Source of the DNA: Dehalococcoidia bacterium
GTDB taxonomy: Bacteria > Chloroflexota > Dehalococcoidia > Lucifugimonadales > VXLM01
Length of the DNA: 40,726 nucleotides
Assembly (NCBI GenBank): GCA_009841605.1
Contig: VXLM01000027.1
Coordinates: 1-40,726, forward strand
Reading direction: 5' to 3'
Positions 25,144-35,567 of the stretch are shown piece after piece. The number at the start of each line of letters is the position of its first letter. The stretch's first letter is position 1. A program made the position numbers and the translations under genes. The notes below the pieces were generated by a model, which made no database searches, had not been told where the DNA came from, and saw only the letters and a program-made list of their open reading frames with translations.

Positions 25144-25392
25144 CTACCGGGTCTCGCCGAAGTACTCGTAGTTAAGGTCGATGTAGCTGTCCCACTCGGG
25201 CGGGGTGTCCTCTTCAGCGAAAATCGCCACGACGGGGCAAACGGGCTCACACGCTGCACAGTCGATGCACTCCTCCGGGCTGATGAGTAGCATGTTGTGC
25301 TCCTCTGCCTCGTAAATGCAGTCCACCGGGCAGACATCGACACAAGCCGCGTCCTTGACTCCGATACACGGCTCAGCAATAACGTACGTCAT
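25144..25392 (-). CDS. Dicluster ferredoxin (7Fe type)
   Basis: An 82-residue electron-transfer protein. The ATG at 25392 is chosen because AGGAGG lies eight to nine bases upstream; the open frame continues left to 25569 without ferredoxin-like sequence. The first motif C-I-G-V-K-D-A-A-C-V-D-V-C-P has C-x7-C-x3-C-P spacing, as in a [3Fe-4S] site that may become [4Fe-4S]. The second, C-I-D-C-A-A-C-E-P-V-C-P, is a canonical C-x2-C-x2-C-x3-C-P [4Fe-4S] site. The C-terminus is acidic (S-Y-I-D-L-N-Y-E-Y-F). This is the common bacterial FdxA-like type. Its partner is not visible; it lies next to aconitase and divergent from an SDR gene. Confidence 0.93.
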   Translation of the reverse strand: MTYVIAEPCIGVKDAACVDVCPVDCIYEAEEHNMLLISPEECIDCAACEPVCPVVAIFAEEDTPPEWDSYIDLNYEYFGETR

Positions 25393-25449
25393 CAATAGAC
25401 CTCCTGAACAATGAGGGCACAGACCGAACTCAGCCCCCAGTCGCCGCCA

Positions 25450-25478
25450 ATTATAATCACGCACTCTAAGGCTTTCAA
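25450..25478 (-). promoter_or_regulatory. Promoter of the ferredoxin gene
   Basis: On the minus strand TTGAAA (25478-25473) and a perfect TATAAT (25455-25450) are 17 bases apart. Transcription would start near 25443, about 50 bases before the ATG. Confidence 0.7.
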
Positions 25479-25570
25479 GCAATATACAGGTATCAAGAAA
25501 CATCAGTTTGATGAGTACCACCGCCGTTATCAAATCGTATGCATGGACTCTTTGAAGAAAGGACCTCACC

Positions 25571-25599
25571 TTGACATCGAGGCTGTCGGTTGTTTAACT
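25571..25599 (+). promoter_or_regulatory. Candidate promoter of the SDR/epimerase operon
   Basis: A perfect TTGACA (25571-25576) lies 17 bases before TTAACT (25594-25599), a weak -10. The ATG follows at 25637, preceded by AGGGAG. Confidence 0.45.
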
Positions 25600-25636
25600 G
25601 AACCTTGTCGTAAACATCGCACACAGGGAGACACGC

Positions 25637-26368
25637 ATGGGCAAACTCGAAGGCAAGGTCTGCATCATCACCGGAGGGGGCACTGGTATCGGAAGAGGCA
25701 CCGCGCGTGCCTTCGCCAAAGAGGGAGCGTCGCTAGTCCTGGCCGCGCGGCAGCTCGACCGCCTCGAAGAGAGTGCCGAGGAGATGCGCGGCTACGGAGT
25801 CGCAGCCCGCGCCGTCCAAACGGACGTGACCAGCGAGGAACAGATCGTGAGCCTGTTCGAAACAACCATGGCCGAGCACGGAAGGCTCGACATCCTCGTC
25901 AACAACTCCGGCGCGTTCGACGGCGGCCCCATCGACGAGATTTCGCTAGAAAAGTGGATGAAGGTCATCAACGTAAACCTCACCGGAGTCTTCCTCTGCA
26001 CCAGGGAAGCGATGAAGATCATGAAGAAGCAGCGGAGCGGGCGCATAATCAACATCGGCAGCATCTCCTCCCGGATGCCACGAATGAACTCCGCCCCCTA
26101 CACAACCTCCAAGCACGGCATCATCGGCCTCACGAAGTCTACCGCCCTTGAGGGCAGAGAGTACGGCATCTCCGTCGGTGCGCTCCATCCCGGCAACGTC
26201 GAGGTCGAGTGGAGGGCCGCCAGCACTCGCGCCTCCGACATGGAGCCCATGATGTCGCCCGACGACATTGCTATCGCAGCCCTCGCAATGGCCCTTCTCC
26301 CGCCATACGCCAACATGCTCGACACGACCGTCCTGCCGGTCGAACAACTCTACGTCGGACGGGGGTAA
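25637..26368 (+). CDS. Short-chain dehydrogenase/reductase (SDR)
   Basis: A 243-residue classical SDR, NAD(P)-dependent and cytoplasmic. The cofactor loop I-T-G-G-G-T-G-I-G-R-G is at residues 11-21, N-N-S-G-A (for N-N-A-G) near 89, the catalytic Ser in I-G-S-I-S-S near 139, and the Y-T-T-S-K-H-G pair near 154-158. An Arg after the second strand (A-A-R-Q-L) favours NADP but does not prove it. The C-terminus is short, ending L-Y-V-G-R-G. The sequence resembles 3-oxoacyl-ACP reductase/sorbitol dehydrogenase-like members, but the substrate cannot be read. Four bases separate it from the following epimerase/dehydratase gene, so the two are cotranscribed and perhaps act in sequence on one substrate. 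Confidence 0.92.
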   Translation: MGKLEGKVCIITGGGTGIGRGTARAFAKEGASLVLAARQLDRLEESAEEMRGYGVAARAVQTDVTSEEQIVSLFETTMAEHGRLDILVNNSGAFDGGPIDEISLEKWMKVINVNLTGVFLCTREAMKIMKKQRSGRIINIGSISSRMPRMNSAPYTTSKHGIIGLTKSTALEGREYGISVGALHPGNVEVEWRAASTRASDMEPMMSPDDIAIAALAMALLPPYANMLDTTVLPVEQLYVGRG

Positions 26369-26372
26369 CACA

Positions 26373-27131
26373 ATGAAAAAAATTCTCATAACAGGAATGT
26401 CTGGACTGATCGGCGGAATCCTCCGTTCACACCTTGAGTCGCTCGGCGGATACGAGTTGACCGCGCTCAACCGTCGACCCGTCGACGGCGTACGTACCGT
26501 CCAAGCCGACATCGGCGACCTCGAATCCATCCGCCCTGCCTTCGAAGGGCAAGATGTCGTCGTCCATCTCGCCGCTCACGTCGCCAGCGAACCGATGGAC
26601 GACGTCGTTCGGGGAAACCTCGCGGGCACGTGGAACGTCTACGAGGCCGCTCGCCAGGCGGGAGTGAAGCGGGTTGTCTTCGCCAGTTCGGGCGATACCA
26701 TACGGGGAGTCGACCATGACCCGCCCTACAGCCAGATCATCGCTGGCGACTACGAGACAGTCTCGCGCTGGGAGTGGCCCAAGGTCACGAAGGAACTGGT
26801 GAGACCGGGAACCATCTACGGCGCCTCGAAGGTCTGGGGCGAGGTTCTGGGCCGGGTCTACTCCGCCGACTACGGCCTTTCCGTCCTCTGTGTTCGCATA
26901 GGTGCATGCCCGGCCGAAAACCGACCAAGAAGCACTCGTGAGTTTGCCGCATGGCTGAGTCACCGCGACGTCGCCGACATCCTCCACCGTTGCATCGAGG
27001 CCCCTGACGATCTCCTCTACGATATCTTCTTCGCCGTCTCCGACAACAAATGGAACTACCGCGACATCGAGCACGCCCGCCATGTGCTAGGCTACGTGCC
27101 ACAGGACTCCGCCGAGAACTACCGGGAATAG
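26373..27131 (+). CDS. NAD-dependent epimerase/dehydratase, uronate dehydrogenase-like
   Basis: A 252-residue extended-type SDR. The ATG at 26373 is chosen because it follows the upstream stop by four bases and starts directly with the Rossmann fold K-K-I-L-I-T-G-M-S-G-L-I-G; the frame open to its left overlaps the SDR gene. The cofactor-site Asp is in V-Q-A-D-I-G-D-L-E. The active-site Y-G-A-S-K is near residues 149-153, preceded by F-A-S-S-G-D-T. The small size, lack of a large substrate domain and late S-D-N-K-W-N-Y-R-D resemble uronate dehydrogenases, which oxidise galacturonate or glucuronate; that is an inference. It ends facing the LLM oxidoreductase gene, 73 bases away. Confidence 0.85.
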   Translation: MKKILITGMSGLIGGILRSHLESLGGYELTALNRRPVDGVRTVQADIGDLESIRPAFEGQDVVVHLAAHVASEPMDDVVRGNLAGTWNVYEAARQAGVKRVVFASSGDTIRGVDHDPPYSQIIAGDYETVSRWEWPKVTKELVRPGTIYGASKVWGEVLGRVYSADYGLSVLCVRIGACPAENRPRSTREFAAWLSHRDVADILHRCIEAPDDLLYDIFFAVSDNKWNYRDIEHARHVLGYVPQDSAENYRE

Positions 27132-27204
27132 CGCACGCCAGCACCGAATATCGCTTCTACGATGATATTCGTTAAAACAGAGGAATTCGCGAAACTGCGT
27201 GGGG

Positions 27205-28371
27205 CTATGCCCCACCCTTGAACGCCGGCATCACTTCTTCCGAAAACCTCTGAAGCTGCTCCACCACCACACTCTGCGGCGTACCCACGACCGACCCGAC
27301 GTTGACCGTCTGCAGCCCCGGGTAACGCTCCTGCAGTTCCGCCAGCGACTCGATCACCGCCTCAGGTGGCCCGACCATCCACGAACCCGACTCTGCCGCT
27401 TCCTCCAACGTCGGAAGACCCGCATCATGGATACGAGCCGGATCGCTGGTCGCAGCTATCTGCTCCTCCGTGAGTCCCCGCACAAATCCCAACGGCGCGA
27501 ACATCTTCATGTTCTCCTCGTAGAAGGGTCGGGCCTCCTCAATGGCCTTCTGCTTGCTCTCCGCGATGTGGAACACCAGCCCGATGATGAGGTCTTCGCC
27601 AAGCTCCGTCTCACGCCCCGCTCTGGCTAGAGCGTCCTGCCATGCCATCATGGTCGCGTCGTGAGCGCCCCCGGCAGCCGCCCCACCTCCGATCATCCCC
27701 TTGATGCCGTATCGGGTCATCTTGTCCAGAGAACTTGGATTCGCACTGACGATAGGCTGATAGCACTCAACCGGTCGGCTTCGCGGCGGAGGAACGAGGG
27801 TTAGGTCCTCCAACTCGTATCCCCGGTACGGCACGGGCGGCGGAATCGTATAGTGCTCCCCCCGATGTGAAAAGGCCCGCTCGTGCAGCGCCTTGAAAAT
27901 AATCTCCACCTGCTCATCGAACAGCCTGCGGTTGGCCTCGTTGTCACGGAGCGGCGCGTCGAACACCTCGACCTCTCGCGTGTGATACCCGCGTCCTATT
28001 CCGAATATCACCCGCCCGCCCGTCATGTGGTCCGCCATCGCGTAGTCTTCCGCAAGCCGCAGCGGATGCCACATTGGAGTTATGTTGAACCCACAACCGA
28101 ACTTGATTCGCTCCGTCAGGTGACTCAGATGCAGGGCCAGCATGAGGATGTTCGGTATGCACTCGTGACCTTCCCGTTGGAAGTGGTGCTCCGCCAGCCA
28201 CATCGTATCGAAACCGCCGCTGTCGAGAGTCTTGGCAATGGCCTCCGCCTTCTCGAACACACTCGCCAACCGTTCGTCCGAGAGCCAACGATCGTTGACC
28301 GGAAGTCCGTCGAAGCCGATGTCATCCAAATCAACGTGTCCTGCGAAGAGACTCCCGAACTTGGTAATCAT
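27205..28371 (-). CDS. LLM class flavin-dependent oxidoreductase
   Basis: A 388-residue luciferase-like (bacterial bilin/F420- or FMN-dependent) monooxygenase. The ATG at 28371 is chosen because GGAGG precedes it; the open frame to 28506 adds no family sequence. Motifs seen are M-W-L-A-E-H-H-F near residue 46, P-M-W-H-P-L-R-L-A-E-D-Y-A near 90-102, and G-G-R-V-I-F-G-I-G-R-G-Y near 108-119, all typical of the LLM TIM barrel. Late M-V-G-P-P-E-A-V is another family hallmark. Such enzymes oxidise small organosulfur, alkane or other recalcitrant molecules with O2 and a reduced flavin from a separate reductase. No reductase gene is adjacent. It is convergent with the epimerase gene. Confidence 0.9.
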   Translation of the reverse strand: MITKFGSLFAGHVDLDDIGFDGLPVNDRWLSDERLASVFEKAEAIAKTLDSGGFDTMWLAEHHFQREGHECIPNILMLALHLSHLTERIKFGCGFNITPMWHPLRLAEDYAMADHMTGGRVIFGIGRGYHTREVEVFDAPLRDNEANRRLFDEQVEIIFKALHERAFSHRGEHYTIPPPVPYRGYELEDLTLVPPPRSRPVECYQPIVSANPSSLDKMTRYGIKGMIGGGAAAGGAHDATMMAWQDALARAGRETELGEDLIIGLVFHIAESKQKAIEEARPFYEENMKMFAPLGFVRGLTEEQIAATSDPARIHDAGLPTLEEAAESGSWMVGPPEAVIESLAELQERYPGLQTVNVGSVVGTPQSVVVEQLQRFSEEVMPAFKGGA

Positions 28372-28394
28372 TGTGACACCTCCATGGAAACGGC

Positions 28395-28424
28395 ATTGTA
28401 GGTGGACAGCGCAAAGCCTCACAA
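28395..28424 (-). promoter_or_regulatory. Candidate promoter of the LLM oxidoreductase gene
   Basis: On the minus strand TTGTGA (28424-28419) and TACAAT (28400-28395) are separated by 18 bases and sit about 24 bases upstream of the ATG. Confidence 0.4.
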
Positions 28425-28538
28425 GCCCGCACTCTCCGTTGCCGCCACCTAGAGGGCATGGATATAATCGCTCCATTCCTCTACCCTCGAACTGGTGCCG
28501 TTTCATTCAAATTTGACAGTCGAATTGAGGAGGATGGT

Positions 28539-28578
28539 ATCCCCTCTCCCGTCGTGGGAGAGGGCTAGGGTGAGGGTG
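28539..28578. repeat. CCCCTCTCCC dispersed repeat, copy 2
   Basis: TATCCCCTCTCCCGTCGTGG followed by GAGAGGGCTAGGGTGAGGGT. CCCTCTCCC and GGGAGAGGG form a 9-base palindrome around GTCGT. It is identical to the copy at 33382 through the shared core. It lies between the LLM and cmk genes. Confidence 0.8.
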
Positions 28579-28625
28579 TGTTGAGTAAGCTAACATAATC
28601 ATGTGGAATAGCTACTAGAGATACC

Positions 28626-29288
28626 GTGACCTCCCATCTCACAATCGCCATCGACGGCCCCGTAGCATCCGGCAAGTCAACAGTGGGCAGGATCGTCGCC
28701 CAAGAACTCGGCTGCAGGTTCCTCGACACCGGCTGGATGTACCGCGCCGTCGCACACGCCGGGCTCAGCGCGAAACTCGATCTTGAAGACCAAGACAAGA
28801 TGACCCGTCTCGCCGAACGTCTCACGATCAAGCTGGTGGAATCGAAGCGAGGAGAGCGGCTCCTCGTCAATGGAATCGATGTAACGGATCAACTGCACGA
28901 TAGTCGCGTTGAACAGGGAGTCGTGCCTGTCGCTGCAATACGAGGAGTACGAAGGATTCTTGTCGATCAACAGAGGTCGATAGCCACCGACGGCCCAATA
29001 GTCATGGTCGGACGCGACATCGGCACTATGGTGATTCCCGATGCGACGATCAAGTTCTATCTCACTGCCTCACCGGAGACACGGGCTAGGCGTCGGTACG
29101 AAGAACGAAAGAACACACCGGACTCGCCTTCCTACGATGACGTGCTCGAACGGCTAGTCCACCGTGATAAAATTGATTCCCAGCGCGCTGAGTCACACCC
29201 TGCCGACGACGCAGTGATTATCGACACCGACGGCCTCGACGCTTCCGAGACCGCGCGCCGCATTATCGACCTTATCGAGGACGCATGA
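28626..29288 (+). CDS. cmk: Cytidylate kinase
   Basis: A 220-residue CMP/dCMP kinase, transferring phosphate from ATP to CMP in pyrimidine nucleotide synthesis. The Walker A loop D-G-P-V-A-S-G-K-S-T is at residues 10-19. The CMP-binding region reads L-D-T-G-W-M-Y-R-A, with Trp where Ala is usual. Other hallmarks are V-G-R-D-I-G-T and the lid A-R-R-R-Y-E-E. The start is a GTG at 28626; no strong ribosome-binding site is evident. The last four bases (ATGA) overlap the start of the plsC gene, a widespread cmk-plsC pairing that supports both calls. Confidence 0.95.
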   Translation: MTSHLTIAIDGPVASGKSTVGRIVAQELGCRFLDTGWMYRAVAHAGLSAKLDLEDQDKMTRLAERLTIKLVESKRGERLLVNGIDVTDQLHDSRVEQGVVPVAAIRGVRRILVDQQRSIATDGPIVMVGRDIGTMVIPDATIKFYLTASPETRARRRYEERKNTPDSPSYDDVLERLVHRDKIDSQRAESHPADDAVIIDTDGLDASETARRIIDLIEDA

Positions 29289-29992
29289 CCGACCTGCTCA
29301 ACACGACCTGCAGCATCGCTCAGAGGTGCACCCTGCGCCTGTTCTCCGACTGGAGCGTCCACGGAGAAGAGAACGTCCCTCCGATGGGGCCACTCATCGT
29401 CGTCGCCAATCACGTCAGCAACTTCGATCCTCCTCTGGTGTCTGCCAGCTTCCCCCGGCGCATTTGGTTCCTCGCCAAGAAGGAGCTGTTCAAAGGGCCG
29501 GGCAAGTGGTTCTTCACGGCCTACGGCGCTCACCCCGTGAACCGGACAGCCACCGACCCGAAAGCCTACCGATGGGCCCTCGAAAAGCTGGCGACCGACC
29601 AGTGTGTAATGATCTTCCCGGAGGGCACCCGGAGTCGAACGGGCGCCATGAAGAAGGCTCAACCGGGCGTCGTGCGCCTCGCCATGAAATCGCAAGCGGC
29701 CATAGTTCCTGTCGGTATAACCGGCACGAACGGCAAGAATAGCCCGCTCCACGTCTTTCGACCAACGGGGCGGCTCCGTATCAATATCGGACGAGCATTC
29801 ACCCTGCCGGACATCGAAGGCCGACCAAGTGCCGCCGTCCTTCAGTCGATGACCGACATGATAATGGAGCGCGTCGCCATGTTGCTCCCACCCGAATACC
29901 GTGGAGCGTACGGGACCGACGCTGAAGCTGACGAACTGCAGGCCAGCCCTGTAGACACGATACCCGTCGCTTCCGACATCCCGCGAAACTAA
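29285..29992 (+). CDS. plsC: 1-acyl-glycerol-3-phosphate acyltransferase (PlsC)
   Basis: A 235-residue membrane-associated acyltransferase making phosphatidic acid from lysophosphatidic acid. The N-H-V-S-N-F-D-P motif (H-x4-D) is near residues 40-47, K-K-E-L-F and the F-P-E-G-T-R-S motif follow near residue 111, and V-P-V-G-I-T-G-T is the usual last block. The N-terminus has only a short hydrophobic stretch. It is translationally coupled to cmk by a four-base overlap. It is a second PlsC-like activity in the window besides the fusion protein's C-terminal domain. Confidence 0.93.
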   Translation: MTDLLNTTCSIAQRCTLRLFSDWSVHGEENVPPMGPLIVVANHVSNFDPPLVSASFPRRIWFLAKKELFKGPGKWFFTAYGAHPVNRTATDPKAYRWALEKLATDQCVMIFPEGTRSRTGAMKKAQPGVVRLAMKSQAAIVPVGITGTNGKNSPLHVFRPTGRLRINIGRAFTLPDIEGRPSAAVLQSMTDMIMERVAMLLPPEYRGAYGTDAEADELQASPVDTIPVASDIPRN

Positions 29993-30024
29993 CACTTCTG
30001 ACTATAGGCAACTGAGACAATAGC

Positions 30025-31869
<1,845 letters not shown>

Positions 31870-31932
31870 ACCCCCTCCCGCTTGACACTTAACCGACGTT
31901 GACATAGCCTACCCGACGCTTGGAGGCATTCC

Positions 31933-33339
31933 ATGGACGCGGTCAGGCTCACCGATGACCAGATGCGGACATTCATCCGCGACGGCTACATCACTGTGCG
32001 GCCTGATCTGCCCAGGGAATACCACGACGAGATGTTCGCCAAGCTCGACGACATCTACGAGACCGAGGGCAACCCCGGCAACAACCTCCTCCCTCGAATC
32101 CCCGAACTCCAACTGCTCTACGACGACCCCGTGACACGAGGCGCTCTGGCCGGCATCATGGGCGACGACTACTATCTTGAACCCCACCGATTCGTCCACT
32201 ACAACCAGCCCCATAGCAAGGGCCAGACCCTCCACAAGGACTCATTCACTCGCAGACGCCACCACACGCGATGGCTCGTCACCTTCTACTATCCTCAGGA
32301 CACTCCCCTCGAAATGGGGCCCACCGGCGTCGTGCCCGGAACGCAGTACACCAACGTCATCCCCGAAGACTCCTACGACCGCGAGATCGGAGCCGCTGGA
32401 GACGCGGGCCGGGTCGTAATCGCAAACTATGACATCGTCCATCGTGGAATGCCCAACCACACCGACCGCAAGCGCTACATGGTCAAGTTCCTCTTCAACC
32501 GCATGGGAGAACCTACCGCTCCAAGCTGGGACAACGTCGACGCCGGCTGGGAAGACGAAGACGGACAATACAGCGGACTCCTGTCGCACGCATGGGACTG
32601 GTTCCGCGCTGACTCCAACGGTACAAACGACCATGACGGAGCATCGGTGAACGACCTCATCTCTGCCCTCTGCGGCGACTCCGAATCCGACGCCTTCGAT
32701 GCCGCATACACCCTGAGCGCCATGGGCGATACAGCCATCGGCCCCCTCATCGACACCATGCGATCCGGGAGCGCCGACAACTGGTACAACGACAAGGATC
32801 GCCTCCGCCGCATCCCCGGCCAGATGGAGCAGGCGGCAAACGCCAGCTACGCTCTAACAGCTATGGGCACTCCCGCCGTCCCCGCTCTCGTCGACGCCAT
32901 GGCTACATCGGAAGAGTGGGACAAAGCCCTCGCCGCCGAAACACTGGGCGACATCGGACTCGGTGCCCGCGATGCTCTGCAGCCCCTCGCCGCAGCCAGC
33001 CGCGACAGCCACCCCTTCGCGCGAAGCCAGGCCGTCGAGGCCCTCGGGCAGGTGGCCCAGGACACCTCGGAAGCCGTTCCCGCCCTGATCGACTCCCTCT
33101 CCGATGAGGATGAAAACGTCCGAAGAAACTCAGCGCTTGCCCTCGCAAAACTGGGACCGATGGCAGAGGAGGCAGTAGATTCTCTTTCTTCCGTTCTGTC
33201 CGATCCCAACCGCTACGTGATCGGCAACGTGGCCGAGGCCCTGAAGCGCATTGGCACCCCTGAATCAACCGAAATCCTCATCGAACACCTGATGACCGCC
33301 CGATGGTGCCCGGTTACAAAGCCGGGAAACCTCTACTAG
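31933..33339 (+). CDS. Phytanoyl-CoA dioxygenase-like protein fused to HEAT repeats
   Basis: A 468-residue fusion. Residues 1-215 are a PhyH-type Fe(II)/2-oxoglutarate oxygenase: H-K-D-S-F gives His102 and Asp104, then H-R-G-M-P-N-H-T-D-R-K-R gives His170 and Arg residues at 179 and 181 for 2-oxoglutarate binding, so the metal triad is complete. Residues 236-455 are alpha-helical HEAT/PBS-lyase-type repeats, recognisable by A-V-P-A-L-x-D and A-A-x-x-L-G-x-x-G spacing. The linker is acidic (D-E-D-G-Q-Y). PhyH enzymes hydroxylate small substrates; HEAT repeats bind proteins or nucleic acids, so the fusion could hydroxylate a protein-bound substrate, which is inference. TTGGAGG precedes the ATG. 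No signal peptide is seen. Confidence 0.88.
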   Translation: MDAVRLTDDQMRTFIRDGYITVRPDLPREYHDEMFAKLDDIYETEGNPGNNLLPRIPELQLLYDDPVTRGALAGIMGDDYYLEPHRFVHYNQPHSKGQTLHKDSFTRRRHHTRWLVTFYYPQDTPLEMGPTGVVPGTQYTNVIPEDSYDREIGAAGDAGRVVIANYDIVHRGMPNHTDRKRYMVKFLFNRMGEPTAPSWDNVDAGWEDEDGQYSGLLSHAWDWFRADSNGTNDHDGASVNDLISALCGDSESDAFDAAYTLSAMGDTAIGPLIDTMRSGSADNWYNDKDRLRRIPGQMEQAANASYALTAMGTPAVPALVDAMATSEEWDKALAAETLGDIGLGARDALQPLAAASRDSHPFARSQAVEALGQVAQDTSEAVPALIDSLSDEDENVRRNSALALAKLGPMAEEAVDSLSSVLSDPNRYVIGNVAEALKRIGTPESTEILIEHLMTARWCPVTKPGNLY

Positions 33340-33381
33340 AACTCAGTCAATTGAACACACTGAACCGGAAAGATGTCGATT

Positions 33382-33422
33382 TATCCCCTCTCCCGTCGTG
33401 GGAGAGGGCTAGGGTGAGGGTG
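33382..33422. repeat. CCCCTCTCCC dispersed repeat, copy 3
   Basis: TATCCCCTCTCCCGTCGTGG followed by GAGAGGGCTAGGGTGAGGGTG, matching the copy at 28539. It lies between the dioxygenase-HEAT gene and the first unassigned paralogue; a related copy lies beyond the second paralogue. Confidence 0.8.
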
Positions 33423-33508
33423 ATGCCTGCGAACATGTCAACCTACTCTGGCCATAGGACTAGACACTAGACGACCTACTACTCTTACCCCTGAGGGGAG
33501 GCCCCATT

Positions 33509-35500
33509 ATGCATCCACGAACCGTCGAAATACCCAACGGCACTACCATTACCGCCACCAAGGTCACCGCCCCACCCGCATGGGCACTCATGGAGCGACA
33601 GCTCTTCTCCCTGATGGAGGAGTCCGCACGGCAATATACGTCGAAATACGCCGAGCGCGGCGGCGCGACCCTGCTCGCCGAGGACCTCGACGACCTCTAC
33701 GAGCAGTTCTACAACTTCGGCCTCTTCTACGCCCTCGGCGCTGCCGACGACATGCTCGATCTGCATCTCCAGCAGTGGAACGCCACCAACCGCATCAGCG
33801 ACCAGACCATCAACCATCGGCCAATCCACAACAACCACACCAAAACCTTCACCCCTGCCCAGCACAACGAGTTCTGGGGCATGAACCACCCGATGGAGTG
33901 GCACCACCTCGGCGAGGGTCTCATGGCGTGGTACGACATGGGCGTCGCCGACCCCACCATCTCCGAAAACGCCCGCCGTTCCCGCCGCTTCGCCGCCATG
34001 TACATCGGCGAGGACCCCGAGTCCGATCTCTGGGACGCCGGCAAGCGGATCATCCGCTCTCCCTTCCAGTCCAGCCAGGGCCCCGTGCTGGAAGGCGATG
34101 TCCACTGGGCGAACACCATGCTCCTTGCGGGCCGCTACCTCGGTGGCGAGGTCAACTACTACGGCGTCCGCGCCAGCCTCTACCCGATCGTCCCGCACCT
34201 CGAAGCCCACTGGTTCCAGAATCCACAACGCCGGGCCTACATCGTCGACCTCTTCAACAAGCTCGTGCTCCAACGCGACACCCCCAACACCCTCGCGGCT
34301 GCGGCGCTCGTCACCGACGCATACCTCTATACCGGCGACGACAAGTACAAGCAGTGGGTCCTCGACTACCTCGAAGCCTGGATCGACCGCACGAACAAGA
34401 ACGGCGGTATCACCCCTGACAACGTCGACCACGACGGCGTCATCGGCGGCGGACGCGAGGGCGTCTTCTGGGGCGGCCAGTACGGCTGGAACCACTACCA
34501 GGGCTACAACATCATGTTCCACGGCATCAACACCGCCGTCGAATGCGCCCTCATGCTCACCGGCGACTACGAGTACCTCGACCTCCTGCGCTCGCAGCTC
34601 AAGGTCATCGTCGACGCCGCGAAGATCGAGGACGACGGCCAGCTCATCACACCCGTCCGCTACGGCCCCGAGGGCTGGATACTCACTCCCCCCGTCGGAC
34701 GCGGCATGAACGACGGCATCCCCTCGCGCGGCGTCATGCAGGGCCCAAGCCCCATGCGTGCCCAGGAGATGATGCACCTCTACCACGCCTCCATGGACTC
34801 TCAGGACTACGAGTTCATCACCCACATCCGCGATCAAGACGTGCGCCGGGACTGGAACGAGGTCGGCGACCGTCTCGGAGAGAAGAACGGTGGCGAGACC
34901 GAGTTCTCACGCTTCCAGTACTACGACGGCAAGAACCCCGACTGGCCGATGAAGATACTCACTGCTGAGTACAACGAGGCCATCAGCAAGTACGAGGAAA
35001 TGATGGAGGACGAACGACTTCCATACGACATCATCACCACAAACCAGATGCCGCAGCACCTCGTCCTGACCAAGGGTCTCACTCAGGTAACGATGGGCAC
35101 CCCACAGGCGACATACAACGGCGGACTCATGCGGTCAACGGTGCGCTACTTCGACAAGGACCGCGGACGCGCCGGACTCCCGCCCAACACCGCCGCCCTC
35201 GTCGACGAGATCCGGCCCGACGGCGCGGGCATTCAACTCGTCAACACGAACCATGGCGAGACCCGCCGCGTCATCGTTCAGGCCGGCGCATTCGGCGAGC
35301 ACGACTTCACCGAGGTCGCATTCCACCGGGAGGGCGACGACGGCGACACCGTCCTGCCTGTGCACGGCAAGGCCTTCGTAGTCGAACTCCCTCCGTCAAC
35401 GGCCATCCGCCTCAACGCGGGAATGAACCGCTACGTCAACAAGCCCAGCTACGCCTTCCCATGGCACGGAGAGAGCATCCCGATCCCCTTCCACGAATAA
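33509..35500 (+). CDS. Unassigned 663-residue protein, paralogue 1 of 3 (predicted helical toroid plus beta-rich tail)
   Basis: I do not recognise the family. There is no signal peptide, so it should be cytoplasmic. Residues 1-500 are mostly helical with many Trp, Tyr, Asp and His, and carry Y-L-Y-T-G-D-D-K-Y-K-Q-W near residue 272 and W-H-H-L-G-E-G-L near 131. Such Y/W/D-rich helical hairpins with L-Y-T-G-D-x-K-Y resemble the (alpha/alpha)6 toroids of six-hairpin glycosidases and polysaccharide lyases. The last 120 residues look beta-rich and end N-K-P-S-Y-A-F-P-W-H-G. Conserved with paralogue 2 are P-T-I-S-E-N, R-R-S-R-R-F-A, N-G-G-I and S-R-F-Q-Y-Y-D-G-K-N-P. GAGGGGAGG precedes the ATG. 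An enzyme acting on a sugar or uronate derivative is a guess. Confidence 0.85.
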   Translation: MHPRTVEIPNGTTITATKVTAPPAWALMERQLFSLMEESARQYTSKYAERGGATLLAEDLDDLYEQFYNFGLFYALGAADDMLDLHLQQWNATNRISDQTINHRPIHNNHTKTFTPAQHNEFWGMNHPMEWHHLGEGLMAWYDMGVADPTISENARRSRRFAAMYIGEDPESDLWDAGKRIIRSPFQSSQGPVLEGDVHWANTMLLAGRYLGGEVNYYGVRASLYPIVPHLEAHWFQNPQRRAYIVDLFNKLVLQRDTPNTLAAAALVTDAYLYTGDDKYKQWVLDYLEAWIDRTNKNGGITPDNVDHDGVIGGGREGVFWGGQYGWNHYQGYNIMFHGINTAVECALMLTGDYEYLDLLRSQLKVIVDAAKIEDDGQLITPVRYGPEGWILTPPVGRGMNDGIPSRGVMQGPSPMRAQEMMHLYHASMDSQDYEFITHIRDQDVRRDWNEVGDRLGEKNGGETEFSRFQYYDGKNPDWPMKILTAEYNEAISKYEEMMEDERLPYDIITTNQMPQHLVLTKGLTQVTMGTPQATYNGGLMRSTVRYFDKDRGRAGLPPNTAALVDEIRPDGAGIQLVNTNHGETRRVIVQAGAFGEHDFTEVAFHREGDDGDTVLPVHGKAFVVELPPSTAIRLNAGMNRYVNKPSYAFPWHGESIPIPFHE

Positions 35501-35567
35501 CCGAACACCCAGCGCGAGTCGCCCCGTCGAATGAGGGGGCTGTCTCCTTCAAAACACGAGGTACCCC

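Noticed and set aside
29132-29995. 287-codon minus-strand frame opposite cmk and plsC
   Set aside because: It overlaps two well-supported genes and has no family motifs; antisense shadow.
33485-34837. Long open frame (450 codons) on the minus strand opposite paralogue 1
   Set aside because: Its translation is a Val/Asp/Glu/Gly-rich monotony expected from the antisense of a GC-rich gene; the plus-strand protein has paralogues and a ribosome-binding site, so the minus frame is a shadow.
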